Below, one piece after another: positions 9,166 through 17,661 of a stretch of 64,000 nt of DNA. The notes under the pieces are model-generated. The model saw nothing but the letters and a program-made list of their open reading frames with translations. It ran no database searches and was not told the origin of the DNA. Made by a program: the position numbers and the translations under genes. Positions within the stretch are counted from its first letter, which is position 1. Each line of letters opens with the position of its first letter. Origin of the DNA: Myxococcota bacterium (GTDB lineage: Bacteria > Myxococcota_A > UBA9160 > UBA6930); assembly GCA_028277885.1 (NCBI GenBank), contig JANQFK010000007.1, forward strand, positions 1 to 64,000, in the 5' to 3' direction.

Positions 9166-9593
9166 CGCTGTTTCTCACCGTGCTGCACGTCTTCGTGTGC
9201 CTGGTGCTGGTGATCGTGGTGCTGCTCCAACGCGGCAAGGGCGCCGAGATCGGCGCCGTCTTCGGCGGCGGCGGCAGCACCACCGTGTTCGGCAGCCGCG
9301 GCGCCGGCAACTTCCTGACCAAGCTCACCACCGGCGCCGCCGTCATCTTCATGGTGACGAGCCTTTCGCTCGCCTACTTCGCCCGCCAGGAGACCCGCAG
9401 CACGCTGTTCGAGGGCGAGGAGGCCGCCGCCGAGGAGTCGCCCTTCACCGAGCCCGAGGGCGCCGGGGCCGGAGCCGGCGCAGGCGCGCCCCCGGCCCCC
9501 GCCGGCGAGGTGGATCCCTTCCAGGAGGTCCCGCCCACGGCGCCGGACGCCGGCGGCTTCGAGGAGGTGCCGGCCGAGCCGCCGGTCCAGTAG
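9162..9593 (+). CDS. secG: Preprotein translocase subunit SecG
   Basis: 143 residues with two transmembrane segments (VLHVFVCLVLVIVVLLQ and LTTGAAVIFMVTSLSLAYF) flanking the conserved cytoplasmic loop QRGKGAEIGAVFGGGGSTTVFGSRG. SecG is the accessory subunit of the SecYEG channel. The C-terminal tail of about 65 residues is acidic and rich in Ala, Gly and Pro, longer than in E. coli SecG but common in related high-GC genomes. The GTG start overlaps the tpiA stop by GTGA and is preceded by a purine-rich GAGGGGGGA. Its place behind tpiA is a widespread conserved linkage. Confidence 0.93.
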   Translation: MTLFLTVLHVFVCLVLVIVVLLQRGKGAEIGAVFGGGGSTTVFGSRGAGNFLTKLTTGAAVIFMVTSLSLAYFARQETRSTLFEGEEAAAEESPFTEPEGAGAGAGAGAPPAPAGEVDPFQEVPPTAPDAGGFEEVPAEPPVQ

Positions 9594-9609
9594 CACGGCC
9601 CGAGAGCGT

Positions 9610-9634
9610 GGGGAGGAGCGCCCTACCCCTCCCC
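9610..9634 (+). terminator. Possible hairpin terminator after secG
   Basis: GGGGAGG and CCTCCCC form a 7-bp stem around an 11-nt loop, 16 bases after the secG stop. There is no T tract after it, so it may only stabilise the mRNA end. Weak call. Confidence 0.3.
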
Positions 9635-9646
9635 GCGCCCCTTCGG

Positions 9647-9652
9647 TAGATT
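9647..9652 (+). promoter_or_regulatory. Possible -10 element for tRNA-Leu
   Basis: TAGATT ends ten bases before the mature 5' end of the tRNA, a suitable distance for a -10 hexamer. No recognisable -35 is present at 16-18 bases upstream, so the call is tentative. Confidence 0.3.
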
Positions 9653-9662
9653 CCCGGCCCGC

Positions 9663-9749
9663 GCGGCAGTGGCGGAACTGGCAGACGCGCCAGCTTGAGG
9701 GGCTGGTGGGGGCAACCCCGTGGAGGTTCGAATCCTCTCTGCCGCACCA
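9663..9749 (+). tRNA. tRNA-Leu (anticodon GAG)
   Basis: 87 nt including an encoded CCA. The acceptor arms GCGGCAG and CTGCCGC pair over 7 bp. The anticodon stem-loop is CCAGC-TTGAGGG-GCTGG, giving anticodon GAG (reads CUC/CUU). A long class II variable arm (GTGGGGGCAACCCCGT) and the T arm GAGGTTCGAATCCTC follow. The long variable arm and the G26/A-rich D loop fit leucine. It lies between secG and the convergent end of the polysaccharide operon. Confidence 0.97.
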
Positions 9750-9771
9750 GCGGGCCTTCCCGCGCTCCCGC

Positions 9772-11352
9772 TCACTCCGCGGCGAGCCCCTCGAGCCCGT
9801 AGACCCCCCAGCCGTTCGCCCAGTAGAGGCGCAGGTCCTCGAGGGCCTTGGGGGGGCGGTCGCTGAGGTAGTGGGTGGCGCCCCATTGCTCGGCGAGCTC
9901 GCGCAGGTCGTCGCGGGTGAGGGTCGCGACGCCGCGGTCGATCTCGACGCGGACGTCGAAGCCGCGGCGGCGGAAGGGCTTCCCACCGTTCAGGCGCAGC
10001 AGGCGCTCGTGCCACTCGATCAGGGCCTTGTCGAGGGGCGGGTGGCGGAAGCTCGCCACCTGGGGGCGCTCGGCGTAGGTCCAGAACTCGGCGAGGTGCG
10101 GGGTCACGAACTGGCTGCGGGGGTCGGTGTTCTCGCGGATCCAGGCGTAGACCTCCGCGCGGTCGCCGGCGCCCCTGCGGCCGTAGCGGCTGGGCTCCTC
10201 GGGCGGCCAGGCCTCGGCGAGGACGCCGGGCAGCGCGGCCAGCTCCTCGGGCACGTCGTCGTCGAGGGCGAGCCCGATGCTGGCCAGCACCGCGATCCCC
10301 CACACCGCGAGGAGCGCGATGCTGCGCGGCCTCACCACGGGCACCGCGAAGGCCGCGACGAACAGGAAGAGCGCCGGGAAGCTGTGGCCGAGCTGGAGCG
10401 GGAACAGCTTCAGGAAGCCGTGGAGCTCCGCCTGGCTGGCGAGGGCGCCGAGGCCCCAGAGCGCGATCAGGACCGCGAGGAAGAAGACCAGGCTGCGCGA
10501 GACCTCGCGGCGCGGCCACAGCAGCAGCAGCGCGAGGCTGGTGGGGAAGATCGCCAGGGCGCGCCACCAGCGGCTCTGGTTCATGAAGAAGGTCGGGTCG
10601 ACGCAGTGGGGCTGGGCGAAGGTGACGTAGATCTCGTCCATCCGCGCCTGCTCGCCGCCGCCGAGCGCCCCGGCGTGGAACAGGCCGACGCTCAGCACCA
10701 GGGGGCCCACGCAGGGCGCGGTGCCCGCCAGGAAGAGCGCCGCGTCGCGCAGCGAGAAGCGCGCGCGGTCGAGGAGCAGCGTGGCGAAGACGGCGAGGCA
10801 GCCCCAGCCGCCCACGATGATGTGGAACGCGGTGCCGATCCCCGCCGCCACGCCGGCGCGCCCGGGGCGGCCCTCGAGGGCGAAGCCCAGGGCGGCGAAG
10901 ATCAGCGGGTAGGCGAAGGACTTGGGCTGGAAGCCCTCGACCATGGAGCCGCAGGAGGCGAGCGTCTGGCCCCACAGCAGCCAGAACGCGAAGCCCGCCA
11001 CCACGGCCCAGCCCGGCAGCCGGAGCTGCCGGGCGAGCTTCGCGATTCCCCAGGCGAGCAGCGACCAGGCGACGAGACGGCCCACCACCATCACCTCGAA
11101 GTCCGAGAGCAGGCTCACCAGCGGGGCCAGGGCGTGGTCGAACAGGAAGGTGGTGGGCGGCAGCGGGTCCCAGACGAGGTCGCCGGCCAGCAGCTCCGGG
11201 TCGGCGACGCGCCGCGGGCCGAGCAGGTACATGGCCTCGTGGTTGCGCACGTAGGGGCGCCACTCGACCAGGACGATGCTGGCGAAGATGCCCCAGCCGA
11301 CGGCGCTGTAGCGGTCGCGGAAGAGGCCGCGCAGGAGGCGCTTCGCGTCCAC
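9772..11352 (-). CDS. Polytopic membrane protein, last gene of the polysaccharide operon
   Basis: About 526 residues. Many hydrophobic segments, roughly ten or more, span the first 370 residues, including VVAGFAFWLLWGQTLASCGS, YPLIFAALGFALEG and a run near WGIAVLASIGLALDDD. A soluble C-terminal part of about 150 residues contains AEVYAWIRENTDPRSQFVTP and ends TRDDLRELAEQWGATHYLSD...YWANGWGVYGLEGL. This layout, a multi-pass membrane part and a periplasmic tail with a nucleotide-free fold, resembles GT-C-like or DUF6798-type membrane proteins of envelope clusters, but I cannot name a reaction. The start is the GTG at 11352 with GGAG nine bases upstream; it lies 17 bases after the glycosyltransferase stop. 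Confidence 0.7.
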   Translation of the reverse strand: MDAKRLLRGLFRDRYSAVGWGIFASIVLVEWRPYVRNHEAMYLLGPRRVADPELLAGDLVWDPLPPTTFLFDHALAPLVSLLSDFEVMVVGRLVAWSLLAWGIAKLARQLRLPGWAVVAGFAFWLLWGQTLASCGSMVEGFQPKSFAYPLIFAALGFALEGRPGRAGVAAGIGTAFHIIVGGWGCLAVFATLLLDRARFSLRDAALFLAGTAPCVGPLVLSVGLFHAGALGGGEQARMDEIYVTFAQPHCVDPTFFMNQSRWWRALAIFPTSLALLLLWPRREVSRSLVFFLAVLIALWGLGALASQAELHGFLKLFPLQLGHSFPALFLFVAAFAVPVVRPRSIALLAVWGIAVLASIGLALDDDVPEELAALPGVLAEAWPPEEPSRYGRRGAGDRAEVYAWIRENTDPRSQFVTPHLAEFWTYAERPQVASFRHPPLDKALIEWHERLLRLNGGKPFRRRGFDVRVEIDRGVATLTRDDLRELAEQWGATHYLSDRPPKALEDLRLYWANGWGVYGLEGLAAE

Positions 11353-11369
11353 GCCCGACGGCTCCGCCG

Positions 11370-12515
11370 CTAGGGCCGCGGCGCCCCGGGACCGGCCGGG
11401 TCCTCCCCCCGCCCCTGCTGGGCGAGCAGGCGCTCGAGCTGCCGGGCCTGGGAGTGGATGCGGGTCCCGAAGTGGAAGAGCTCCTCGAAGTACTGCTTCA
11501 CCTGGTGGGAGATCACGCCCAGGCTGAAGAGCTGCACGGCCAGCATCACCAGGATGCCGCCCACGATGAAGGCGTGGGGCGAGAGCTGGAAGGCGAGCGC
11601 CACGGCCTCGGAGACCGCGAAGTCCCACTGGGGCTGGGTCCGGGAGGTCTGCTCGAAGTAGCGGCTCGTGTGGAGCAGGATCCAGGCGATCGGGTAGAGG
11701 GAGACCGCCGCCAGCGCGACGGCCGGGACGATGAAGAACGCGAAGGGGCGCAGGATGAAGCCGGCCAGCAGGCTGAACAGGATGCCGCGGCGGATGTGGC
11801 GCCCCGAGGTGCGCCGCGCGCGCTCGGCGGCCTGGCCGCTCCAGTCGAGGTGGGCGGGCACCTCCTCCACCCGCGCCCCCAGGATCGTCGCCTTGTAGAG
11901 GATCTCGGTGTTGATCTCGCTCCCCACGGACTTGAGGTTCAGCGAGCGGAGGAAGTGCGCGTCGTAGCCGCGCACCATCCCGGTCAGGGTCGAGACGTGG
12001 CCCACCCGGCCGCCCCGGGCCGTGAGCGAGAGGAAGCGGTTGGCCCAGCGGGAAAGCAGCCGGCGCAGGAAGGGGACCTCGGAGGTGCGCCCTCCCTTCA
12101 TGTAGGGCGAGGCCACGGCGATCTCGGCGCGGCTCTCCCTCAGCCGGTCGAGCAGGGCACCGATGTGCTCCGGCGCGTAGGTGAGGTCGAGGTCCATCAC
12201 CACGACGTAGTCGCCGCGCGCCTGGCTGAACCCCGAGCACAGCGCCTGGCCGAGGCCGAAGTTGCGCAGGTGCCGGTGCACGCGCACCTGGGGCCGGCGC
12301 CGCGCCACCTCGTCGGCCAGCTCGCCGGTGGCGTCGCGGCTGCCGTCGTCGACGACGATCACCTCCCAGCGGTAGCGGTCCTCGATGCCCTCGAGGTAGT
12401 CGCAGACGCGGTCGAGGTGGGCGACGAGGATGTCGGCCTCGTCGTAGGCCGGGGCCACCACGGAGACCAGGGGCCGCGCCTCGAGGGGCGCCGCGGCGGG
12501 GGCCTCGGCCGTCAC
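11370..12515 (-). CDS. GT2 family glycosyltransferase (DPM1/GtrB-like) with membrane tail
   Basis: 381 residues. The GT-A domain (about residues 15-235) has SVVAPAYDEADIL, the nucleotide-binding VIVVDDGSRDATGELADE, the DxD site VVMDLDLTY and SVGSEINTEILYKA. Two hydrophobic segments follow (LLAGFILRPFAFFIVPAVAL and HAFIVGGILVMLAVQLFSLG), then a cytoplasmic helix. This fits enzymes that transfer a sugar from an NDP-sugar to a polyprenyl phosphate or lipid-linked acceptor at the inner membrane. The GTG start at 12515 overlaps the deacetylase stop by GTGA. Sugar and acceptor cannot be assigned; context suggests the diacetamido-uronic acid glycan made by upstream genes. Confidence 0.88.
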   Translation of the reverse strand: MTAEAPAAAPLEARPLVSVVAPAYDEADILVAHLDRVCDYLEGIEDRYRWEVIVVDDGSRDATGELADEVARRRPQVRVHRHLRNFGLGQALCSGFSQARGDYVVVMDLDLTYAPEHIGALLDRLRESRAEIAVASPYMKGGRTSEVPFLRRLLSRWANRFLSLTARGGRVGHVSTLTGMVRGYDAHFLRSLNLKSVGSEINTEILYKATILGARVEEVPAHLDWSGQAAERARRTSGRHIRRGILFSLLAGFILRPFAFFIVPAVALAAVSLYPIAWILLHTSRYFEQTSRTQPQWDFAVSEAVALAFQLSPHAFIVGGILVMLAVQLFSLGVISHQVKQYFEELFHFGTRIHSQARQLERLLAQQGRGEDPAGPGAPRP

Positions 12516-13477
12516 CGCACCGCCTCGCGCACGGGCAGGGGGCGCGCCAGGGCCCGGGCCGCGTGCTCGCCCATCGGAACCACCTCGAAGGAGCGGCGCA
12601 GCCGCTCGAGCACGGCTTGGAACACCGAGCGCTTGTGCTCCGCGGGAAGCTCCATGCCCGGGAAGAAGGCCAGCTCCGGGGCCTGCTCGGGCCCCAGCAG
12701 GTCGAGGGGGTGGAGCAGGAAGCTCGGCTCCGTGCCCGTCCAGCGGCACAGGCGCAGCGCCGTCTCCAGGTAGGCGGACATGAGCGCGCGGGAGAAGCGG
12801 CTCAGGTAGAGCAGGTAGCTCAGGTGGAAGGGCGTCTTCAGCACCGGGATCGTGGTCACCGGGATCTCGAGCAGGCGGCGCTCGCCGGCGAGCGCCCACA
12901 GGTACGGCTTCAGCGGCCGCCGCCCCTCGCCGAAGCCACCGAACAGTTCCTTCCGCTTCTCCATCTCCTCCTCGTCGAGCTTCGACGTCCGGAAGTAGTA
13001 GAGCCGGGCGAGCGGGCCCAGGTAGGTGGGCAGCGTCGAGGCATCATACACGTAGCCGGCTTCCTCGAGCACCTCGAGCTGGGCGGGGCTCCAGGCGAAG
13101 CCCGGCGCCCGGTAGCCGCGCGGCTCGTGACCCGTGGCGCGCGCGATGGCGTCGCCGGCCTCGAGGAGCTCGCGCCTCACCGCGTCCCGGGGCTGGGACT
13201 GGATCCACTGCTCGTGGTGGAAGGAGTGGTTGCCGATCTCGTGGCCCGCCGCCCCCAGCTGCGCGAGCGCCTCGGCGTTGCGCTCGAGGGCGGCGTCCTG
13301 CCCGACCACGAAGAAGGTGATGCGCAGCCCGAGGGCGTCGAGGGCCTCGAGGGCCCGCGGCACCAGGCGGTCCAGGTAGGAGGGGAAGCCCTCCCAGCCC
13401 GCGTCGCCGTGGGTCTTCATGTAGGACCACTGGTTGTCGAGGTCGAAGGAGACGCTCGCCAGGGGGCGCCCGCTCAC
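12512..13477 (-). CDS. Polysaccharide deacetylase (NodB-type, CE4)
   Basis: 321 residues. NodB motifs are in order: the first acidic motif SVSFDLDNQWSY, the zinc motif HEIGNHSFHHEQW (HxxxH-like), GYRAPGFAWS (the RxPG motif that helps build the active site) and later IPVTTIPV and a C-terminal FLLHPLDLLGPE. The family removes N- or O-acetyl groups from carbohydrates with a divalent metal. No signal peptide is seen, so it may act on a cytoplasmic or lipid-linked intermediate. It overlaps both neighbours by GTGA. A role in tailoring an N-acetylated sugar of the operon's glycan is inferred. Confidence 0.88.
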   Translation of the reverse strand: MSGRPLASVSFDLDNQWSYMKTHGDAGWEGFPSYLDRLVPRALEALDALGLRITFFVVGQDAALERNAEALAQLGAAGHEIGNHSFHHEQWIQSQPRDAVRRELLEAGDAIARATGHEPRGYRAPGFAWSPAQLEVLEEAGYVYDASTLPTYLGPLARLYYFRTSKLDEEEMEKRKELFGGFGEGRRPLKPYLWALAGERRLLEIPVTTIPVLKTPFHLSYLLYLSRFSRALMSAYLETALRLCRWTGTEPSFLLHPLDLLGPEQAPELAFFPGMELPAEHKRSVFQAVLERLRRSFEVVPMGEHAARALARPLPVREAVR

Positions 13478-14787
13478 GCGCCGGCGCTCCCCAGCAGGCG
13501 CGGCCAGGCGCGCTCGGCGAGCTGGACCGTCTCGTTCACGTTGAGGGTGCCGTTCACGATCTGGGAGGAGTTCACGACGTGGAGGCCCGGCACCGAGGTC
13601 TCGCTCGGCGGCAGCGTGTCCGAGTAGCCGAGGGTCGAGAGCGCGAAGACGTGGCGCGCCCGGGAGACCTGGAAGGCCCGTACCCGGGACTCCGTGAAGC
13701 CCGGGTGCATGCGGGCGAGCGCCCCGAGGAACCGCTCGCGGAGCGCCGCGTCGGGCTCGTCGAAGACCGGATCGCCCGGCGACGCGTAGCGCGGCAGGTA
13801 GACGAGGCCCCGCCCGCCGAGCTGGTCCGGGTCGACCAGCGCCGAGGTCTCGATCACCGCCGTGAAGGGCACCCAGGCGTCGGTGACGTTGGTGACGTAG
13901 TAGGGCGTCAGCGGCGCGTCGAGCAGCACCGAGGCACAGACCACGCCGACGTACTCGAGGCCCCGCAGCGCCGCCGCCTCCGAGTCCGACAGCGCCGGAC
14001 ACAGCGCGGGCACGAGCGGCGCCGGCAGCGTCACCACCACGCCGTCGAAGCGCTCGCGGCGGTCCTTGCCGAAGCGCACCTCGAGCCCGCCGCCTGCCAG
14101 CGGCTCGATGCCCCGGGCCGGGGATTCCAGCTCGATCGCCACGCCCGCCTCGGCGAGGGCCTCGCCGAAGCGCTCGAGTATGCGCGCGTAGCCGCCGGCC
14201 ACGTACCCGAACATCTCCTTCTTGAGCCCGGTGCGGCGCGCCGCGTACATGCGGTCGATGGTGGCCCAGATGAAGGCCGCCGACGTGCGCGTGTAGCAGT
14301 CGCCGAGCTTGGCGCGCAGCAGCGGCAGCCAGATCTTCTCGCAGGTCCCGCGGCCCGACCAGCGCTCGAGCCACTCCGCCACCGGGACCCGTTCGAGCGG
14401 CTTCCAGTCGCGGATCCGCGAGGCCCACAGGATCGTGGCGGCGAGGCGCAGCTTCTCCACGAGGCCGAGCGGCGGGAAGCGCAGGAACTCGAGCGCGTTC
14501 GACATGGAGTGCAGGCTGCCGTCCACGTAGAAGCCGGTCTTCGTCTCGGACCAGCGGACCTCGCCGTCGAGGCCGATCTCGGCGAGGACGCCGCGCAGGT
14601 AGGCGTCGGAGAGCAGGATCACGTGGTAGTGGCGGTCCCAGACCACGTCGCCGAGGGACCAGGCCGAGGCCAGGCCGCCCAGGTTCGGCGCCGCCTCGAG
14701 CAGCGTGACCCGCCGGCCCTGCTGGCGCAGGCGGTGGGCCAGGGTCATCCCCAGCATGCCGCCGCCCACGATCCCCCAGTGCTCCAT
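13474..14787 (-). CDS. FAD-dependent oxidoreductase of the amine oxidase/protoporphyrinogen oxidase type
   Basis: 437 residues. The FAD-binding Rossmann motif is at the N terminus (GIVGGGMLGMTLAHRL, followed by VTLLEAAPNLGGLASA), and a C-terminal FAD-contacting segment VPGLHVVNSSQIVNGTLNVNET ends the domain. Between these lie an NAD(P)-type central fold and the sequence GYVAGGYARILERFGEALA typical of this group. Members in polysaccharide clusters are annotated as desaturase- or mutase-like flavoproteins; the exact reaction is unknown. The ATG at 14787 lies 18 bases after the acetyltransferase stop, and the stop overlaps the deacetylase start. Confidence 0.85.
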   Translation of the reverse strand: MEHWGIVGGGMLGMTLAHRLRQQGRRVTLLEAAPNLGGLASAWSLGDVVWDRHYHVILLSDAYLRGVLAEIGLDGEVRWSETKTGFYVDGSLHSMSNALEFLRFPPLGLVEKLRLAATILWASRIRDWKPLERVPVAEWLERWSGRGTCEKIWLPLLRAKLGDCYTRTSAAFIWATIDRMYAARRTGLKKEMFGYVAGGYARILERFGEALAEAGVAIELESPARGIEPLAGGGLEVRFGKDRRERFDGVVVTLPAPLVPALCPALSDSEAAALRGLEYVGVVCASVLLDAPLTPYYVTNVTDAWVPFTAVIETSALVDPDQLGGRGLVYLPRYASPGDPVFDEPDAALRERFLGALARMHPGFTESRVRAFQVSRARHVFALSTLGYSDTLPPSETSVPGLHVVNSSQIVNGTLNVNETVQLAERAWPRLLGSAGA

Positions 14788-14805
14788 GGCCGCGCGCGCC
14801 GCCCC

Positions 14806-15450
14806 TCAGCCGCCGGGGGCGCAGAGCTCCGTGACCTCGCGGTCCCGGATCCCGTAGCGGCGGCCGCACGCGGCGCAGTCGACCTGCTCCGGCACGGGAT
14901 CCGCCCCGTCGACCCCGTCGAAGCGCACCAGCACCCGGCCGCAGCGGCAGCAGCAGCCCACCGAGCGCGCCGGGTTGCCGTGGGCGAGGTGGAAGTCCGG
15001 CACGCTGCGGGTCACCACGCTCCCCATCCCCACCATCGCGAAGCGCCCGATCTCGAGGCCGCAGCCCACGGCGCAGCGGGCGCCGACCGTCGCACCCTCC
15101 CGGACCCGGGTGGGCCGGGTGGCGTCGTCGGGCTCGGAGCCGCGCAGTCGCGAGAGGTCCGGCGTGGTGGCCCGGGGCCAGCGGTCGTTGGTGAACACGG
15201 TGCCGGCCGCCACCATCACGCCGTCCTCCAGGGTGACGGCCGAGCAGACGTAGACGAAGGCGTTGATCTTGACCCGGTCGCCGATCCGCACGCCCGGGGC
15301 GACGTAGCTCTTCTCGCCCAGGATGCACTCCTCGCCGATGCGGCTGCCCCGCCGCAGGTGCACGTGGCTCCAGACGCGGGTGCCGCGGCCGATCTCGACG
15401 CCGTCCTCGACGATCGCCGTGGGGTGGATGCACGCCGCGCCCCGGCCCAT
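14806..15450 (-). CDS. WbpD/WlbB-like UDP-3-amino-sugar N-acetyltransferase
   Basis: 214 residues. The N-terminal two thirds are left-handed beta-helix hexapeptide repeats (HPTAIVEDGVEIGRGTRVWS, RIGEECILGEKSYVAPGVRI), with the loop VFTNDRWPRAT that is characteristic of WbpD-type enzymes. The C terminus carries a small zinc-ribbon-like module with two cysteine pairs (CCRCG and CAACG), as often seen in this subfamily. WbpD transfers acetyl from acetyl-CoA to the 3-amino group of UDP-GlcNAc(3NH2)A. The neighbours are the matching dehydrogenase, aminotransferase and 2-epimerase, which supports this role. Confidence 0.88.
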   Translation of the reverse strand: MGRGAACIHPTAIVEDGVEIGRGTRVWSHVHLRRGSRIGEECILGEKSYVAPGVRIGDRVKINAFVYVCSAVTLEDGVMVAAGTVFTNDRWPRATTPDLSRLRGSEPDDATRPTRVREGATVGARCAVGCGLEIGRFAMVGMGSVVTRSVPDFHLAHGNPARSVGCCCRCGRVLVRFDGVDGADPVPEQVDCAACGRRYGIRDREVTELCAPGG

Positions 15451-15454
15451 GGGC

Positions 15455-16447
15455 TCACCGCACCCGCAGCCAGCGATCGGCCTGCATCGAGCGGTAGGCC
15501 GTCTCGATCACCCGCACCGACTCGAGGGCGTCCTCGCTGGTGATCTGGGGGGCCTCGGCGCCACGGATCGAGCCCGCGAAGTTGCGCAGCTGCCGCGCGA
15601 AGGCCGCCACCTTGTCGTAGCCGTCGCCGAAGGCGACCCACTCGTGGTCGCGGCTCTGGCGGTAGCGGGAGCCTCCCCAGCCGATCGAGATCACCCCCTC
15701 GGCGCCGAACAGCTCGATGTAGGCCTCCCGCTCCTTGTGGATCGACCAGCTCAGGTCGACGGCCCCCATGGCGCCCGAAGCGCTGCGCAGGTGGAGCCGG
15801 CAGGTGTCCTCCACCTCGAGCTCCTGCACGCGCAGCCCCTCCTCGGCGCGCACCTCGGCGATGGGGCCGAGGAAGAAGCGGGCGACGTCCACGGAGTGGG
15901 TGCCGTTGTCGATCAGCACGCCGCCCCCGGCGGCCTCGGGCCGCGCGTTCCAGCGCCCGCGCATGTCGACCCGGCTGCAGAACACGTTCTCGTAGAGAAC
16001 GATCTCGCCGAGCACGCCCGAGTCCACCAGGCCCCGCGCCTTGATGACGTCGTCCACGTAGCGGAACTTCGAGGCCATCATCAGCAGCCGCTCGGCGGCC
16101 CGGGCCCGGGCGACGAGCTCGCGCGCCTCCTCGGAGGTGAGCGCCAGGGGCTTCTCGCAGAGCACGTGGAGCCCGGCGTCGAGGCACGCGCCGGCCAGCG
16201 CGGCGTGGCTCGCCGGCGGCGTGCACACGATCACCGCGTCGACGGCGTCGGCCTCGATCAGGCGCCTCGGATCGCCGTGGGCCGGGACGCCGCGGCCCGC
16301 GGCCGCCCGGCGCGCCGCGGCCTCGTCCACGTCGGCCACGGCCACGAGCCGGCACTCGGGCACGCGCTCCACGGCGTCGAGGTGGGTCGCCGCGATGCGG
16401 CCGCAGCCCAGCAGCCCCAGGCGCAGGGGACTCGCCTCGGGGATCAC
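15455..16447 (-). CDS. Gfo/Idh/MocA family dehydrogenase (WbpB/WlbA-like)
   Basis: 330 residues. An N-terminal NAD-binding Rossmann fold (LRLGLLGCGRIAATHLDAV) is followed by the family's CEKPLALTSEEAREL motif, with the lysine of the EKP active-site element, and an alpha/beta C-terminal domain containing GGGVLIDNGTHSVDVARFF. WbpB-type members oxidise C3 of UDP-GlcNAc uronic acid, giving the 3-keto substrate for the aminotransferase. The GTG start at 16447 overlaps the aminotransferase stop by GTGA. Position between aminotransferase and acetyltransferase genes makes the WbpB role likely, though the family is broad. Confidence 0.87.
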   Translation of the reverse strand: MIPEASPLRLGLLGCGRIAATHLDAVERVPECRLVAVADVDEAAARRAAAGRGVPAHGDPRRLIEADAVDAVIVCTPPASHAALAGACLDAGLHVLCEKPLALTSEEARELVARARAAERLLMMASKFRYVDDVIKARGLVDSGVLGEIVLYENVFCSRVDMRGRWNARPEAAGGGVLIDNGTHSVDVARFFLGPIAEVRAEEGLRVQELEVEDTCRLHLRSASGAMGAVDLSWSIHKEREAYIELFGAEGVISIGWGGSRYRQSRDHEWVAFGDGYDKVAAFARQLRNFAGSIRGAEAPQITSEDALESVRVIETAYRSMQADRWLRVR

Positions 16448-17661
16448 CCGCCCGTCCCCTCCCTGCCCTCCGCGGCCTCGCGGATGCAGCGCGCCAGGTG
16501 GTCGAGATGGGCGTCCTCGTAGAACTCGTTGATGGGGAGCACCACGAGGTGGGCGAGTCCCTCGAGGGCTCCGGGGTAGTCGTCGGGGTCGTACACCACC
16601 GGGGGCAGGCCCGCGCGGTGGGGCCCCTCGAAGGGGAAGCCGCTGCCGCCGAAGGTGTTGCGCTCCCGGAAGCAGCGGAGCAGGAAGGCCGGCTTCTCGA
16701 CGTAGCGGGGCGCGCTGGCGATGCCGCGCTCGCGCAGCCGCGTGGAGAATCCGTCCACGCCGCCCGCCACGGCCCGGGCGTCGATGCGCAGGGGGAACTT
16801 CCAGTAGGCGTGGCGCGCCCTCGCGTGGCCTGCCGGGGCATGGACCCCGTCGATCCCCGCGATGCGCTCGGCGAGGCCCCGGGCCGCGCGGATCCGGCGC
16901 TCGACCAGCACCTCGAGCTTCTCGAGCTGGGCGAGGGCCACGGCGCCCTGGAGCTCGCTCATCCGGTAGTTGAGGGCGAGGAAGTCGTGATCGGGCCGCG
17001 GGTCCCCGTAGCCCCAGGCCTTGTCGACGAACAGGCGCAGCCGGCGCTCGAAGGCGGGATTGCGCGCCACCACCACGCCGCCCTCCCCCGTCGTCATGTG
17101 CTTGCCCTGCTGGAGGCTGAAGCAGCCGACGTCGCCCAGCGCGCCGGCGGGCCGGCCGTCCCACTCCGCGCCGTAGGCCTGGGCGGCATCCTCGATCACC
17201 GGCAGCCCGTGGCGCTCCGCCAGCGCCAGGATCCCGTCCATCTCGCAGGGGTTCCCGAACAGGTGGGTCACCACCAGGGCCCGGGTGCGGGGCCCGATGC
17301 GTGCCGCGAGGGTCTCGGCGGTGACGTTCCAGGTGGTGGGGTCCACGTCGGCGAACACCGGGACCGCGGTCTGGTAGAGGATCGGGGAGATCGCGCCGAA
17401 GTCGGTGATCGGGGTGGTGACGATCTCGTCGCCGGGCTCCGGGTCCACCGCGGCCACGGCGGTGTGGACCGCCGCCGTCCCCGAGGCGGTGGCGCGGCAG
17501 AAGCCGACGCCCCAGCGCTCGGCGAAGCGCGCCTCGAACTGCTTCACCGCCGTGCCCTTGGTGGACGTGAGGGTGCCGCTCTCGATCACCTCGCCGAGGC
17601 GCTTGAGCTCCTCCTCGCCGAGGTCCCGGCCGCTGCGGTCGGCGTCGCTCGGGAGCTTCAC
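16444..17661 (-). CDS. DegT/DnrJ/EryC1/StrS aminotransferase (WbpE-like)
   Basis: 405 residues, a PLP-dependent sugar aminotransferase. The PLP lysine is in CFSLQQGKHMTTGEGG (about residue 187), preceded by VIEDAAQAYGAEWDG with the Asp that contacts the pyridine nitrogen. The N-terminal ATASGTAAVHTAV binds the phosphate, and a substrate-loop region NYRMSELQGAVALAQLEKL follows. WbpE transfers an amino group to the 3-keto UDP-uronic acid made by WbpB. The GTG start at 17661 overlaps the epimerase stop by GTGA. The C-terminal half has a longer insertion (ERNTFGGSGFPFEGPHRAG) than minimal WbpE, so the substrate assignment rests mainly on context. Confidence 0.88.
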   Translation of the reverse strand: MKLPSDADRSGRDLGEEELKRLGEVIESGTLTSTKGTAVKQFEARFAERWGVGFCRATASGTAAVHTAVAAVDPEPGDEIVTTPITDFGAISPILYQTAVPVFADVDPTTWNVTAETLAARIGPRTRALVVTHLFGNPCEMDGILALAERHGLPVIEDAAQAYGAEWDGRPAGALGDVGCFSLQQGKHMTTGEGGVVVARNPAFERRLRLFVDKAWGYGDPRPDHDFLALNYRMSELQGAVALAQLEKLEVLVERRIRAARGLAERIAGIDGVHAPAGHARARHAYWKFPLRIDARAVAGGVDGFSTRLRERGIASAPRYVEKPAFLLRCFRERNTFGGSGFPFEGPHRAGLPPVVYDPDDYPGALEGLAHLVVLPINEFYEDAHLDHLARCIREAAEGREGTGG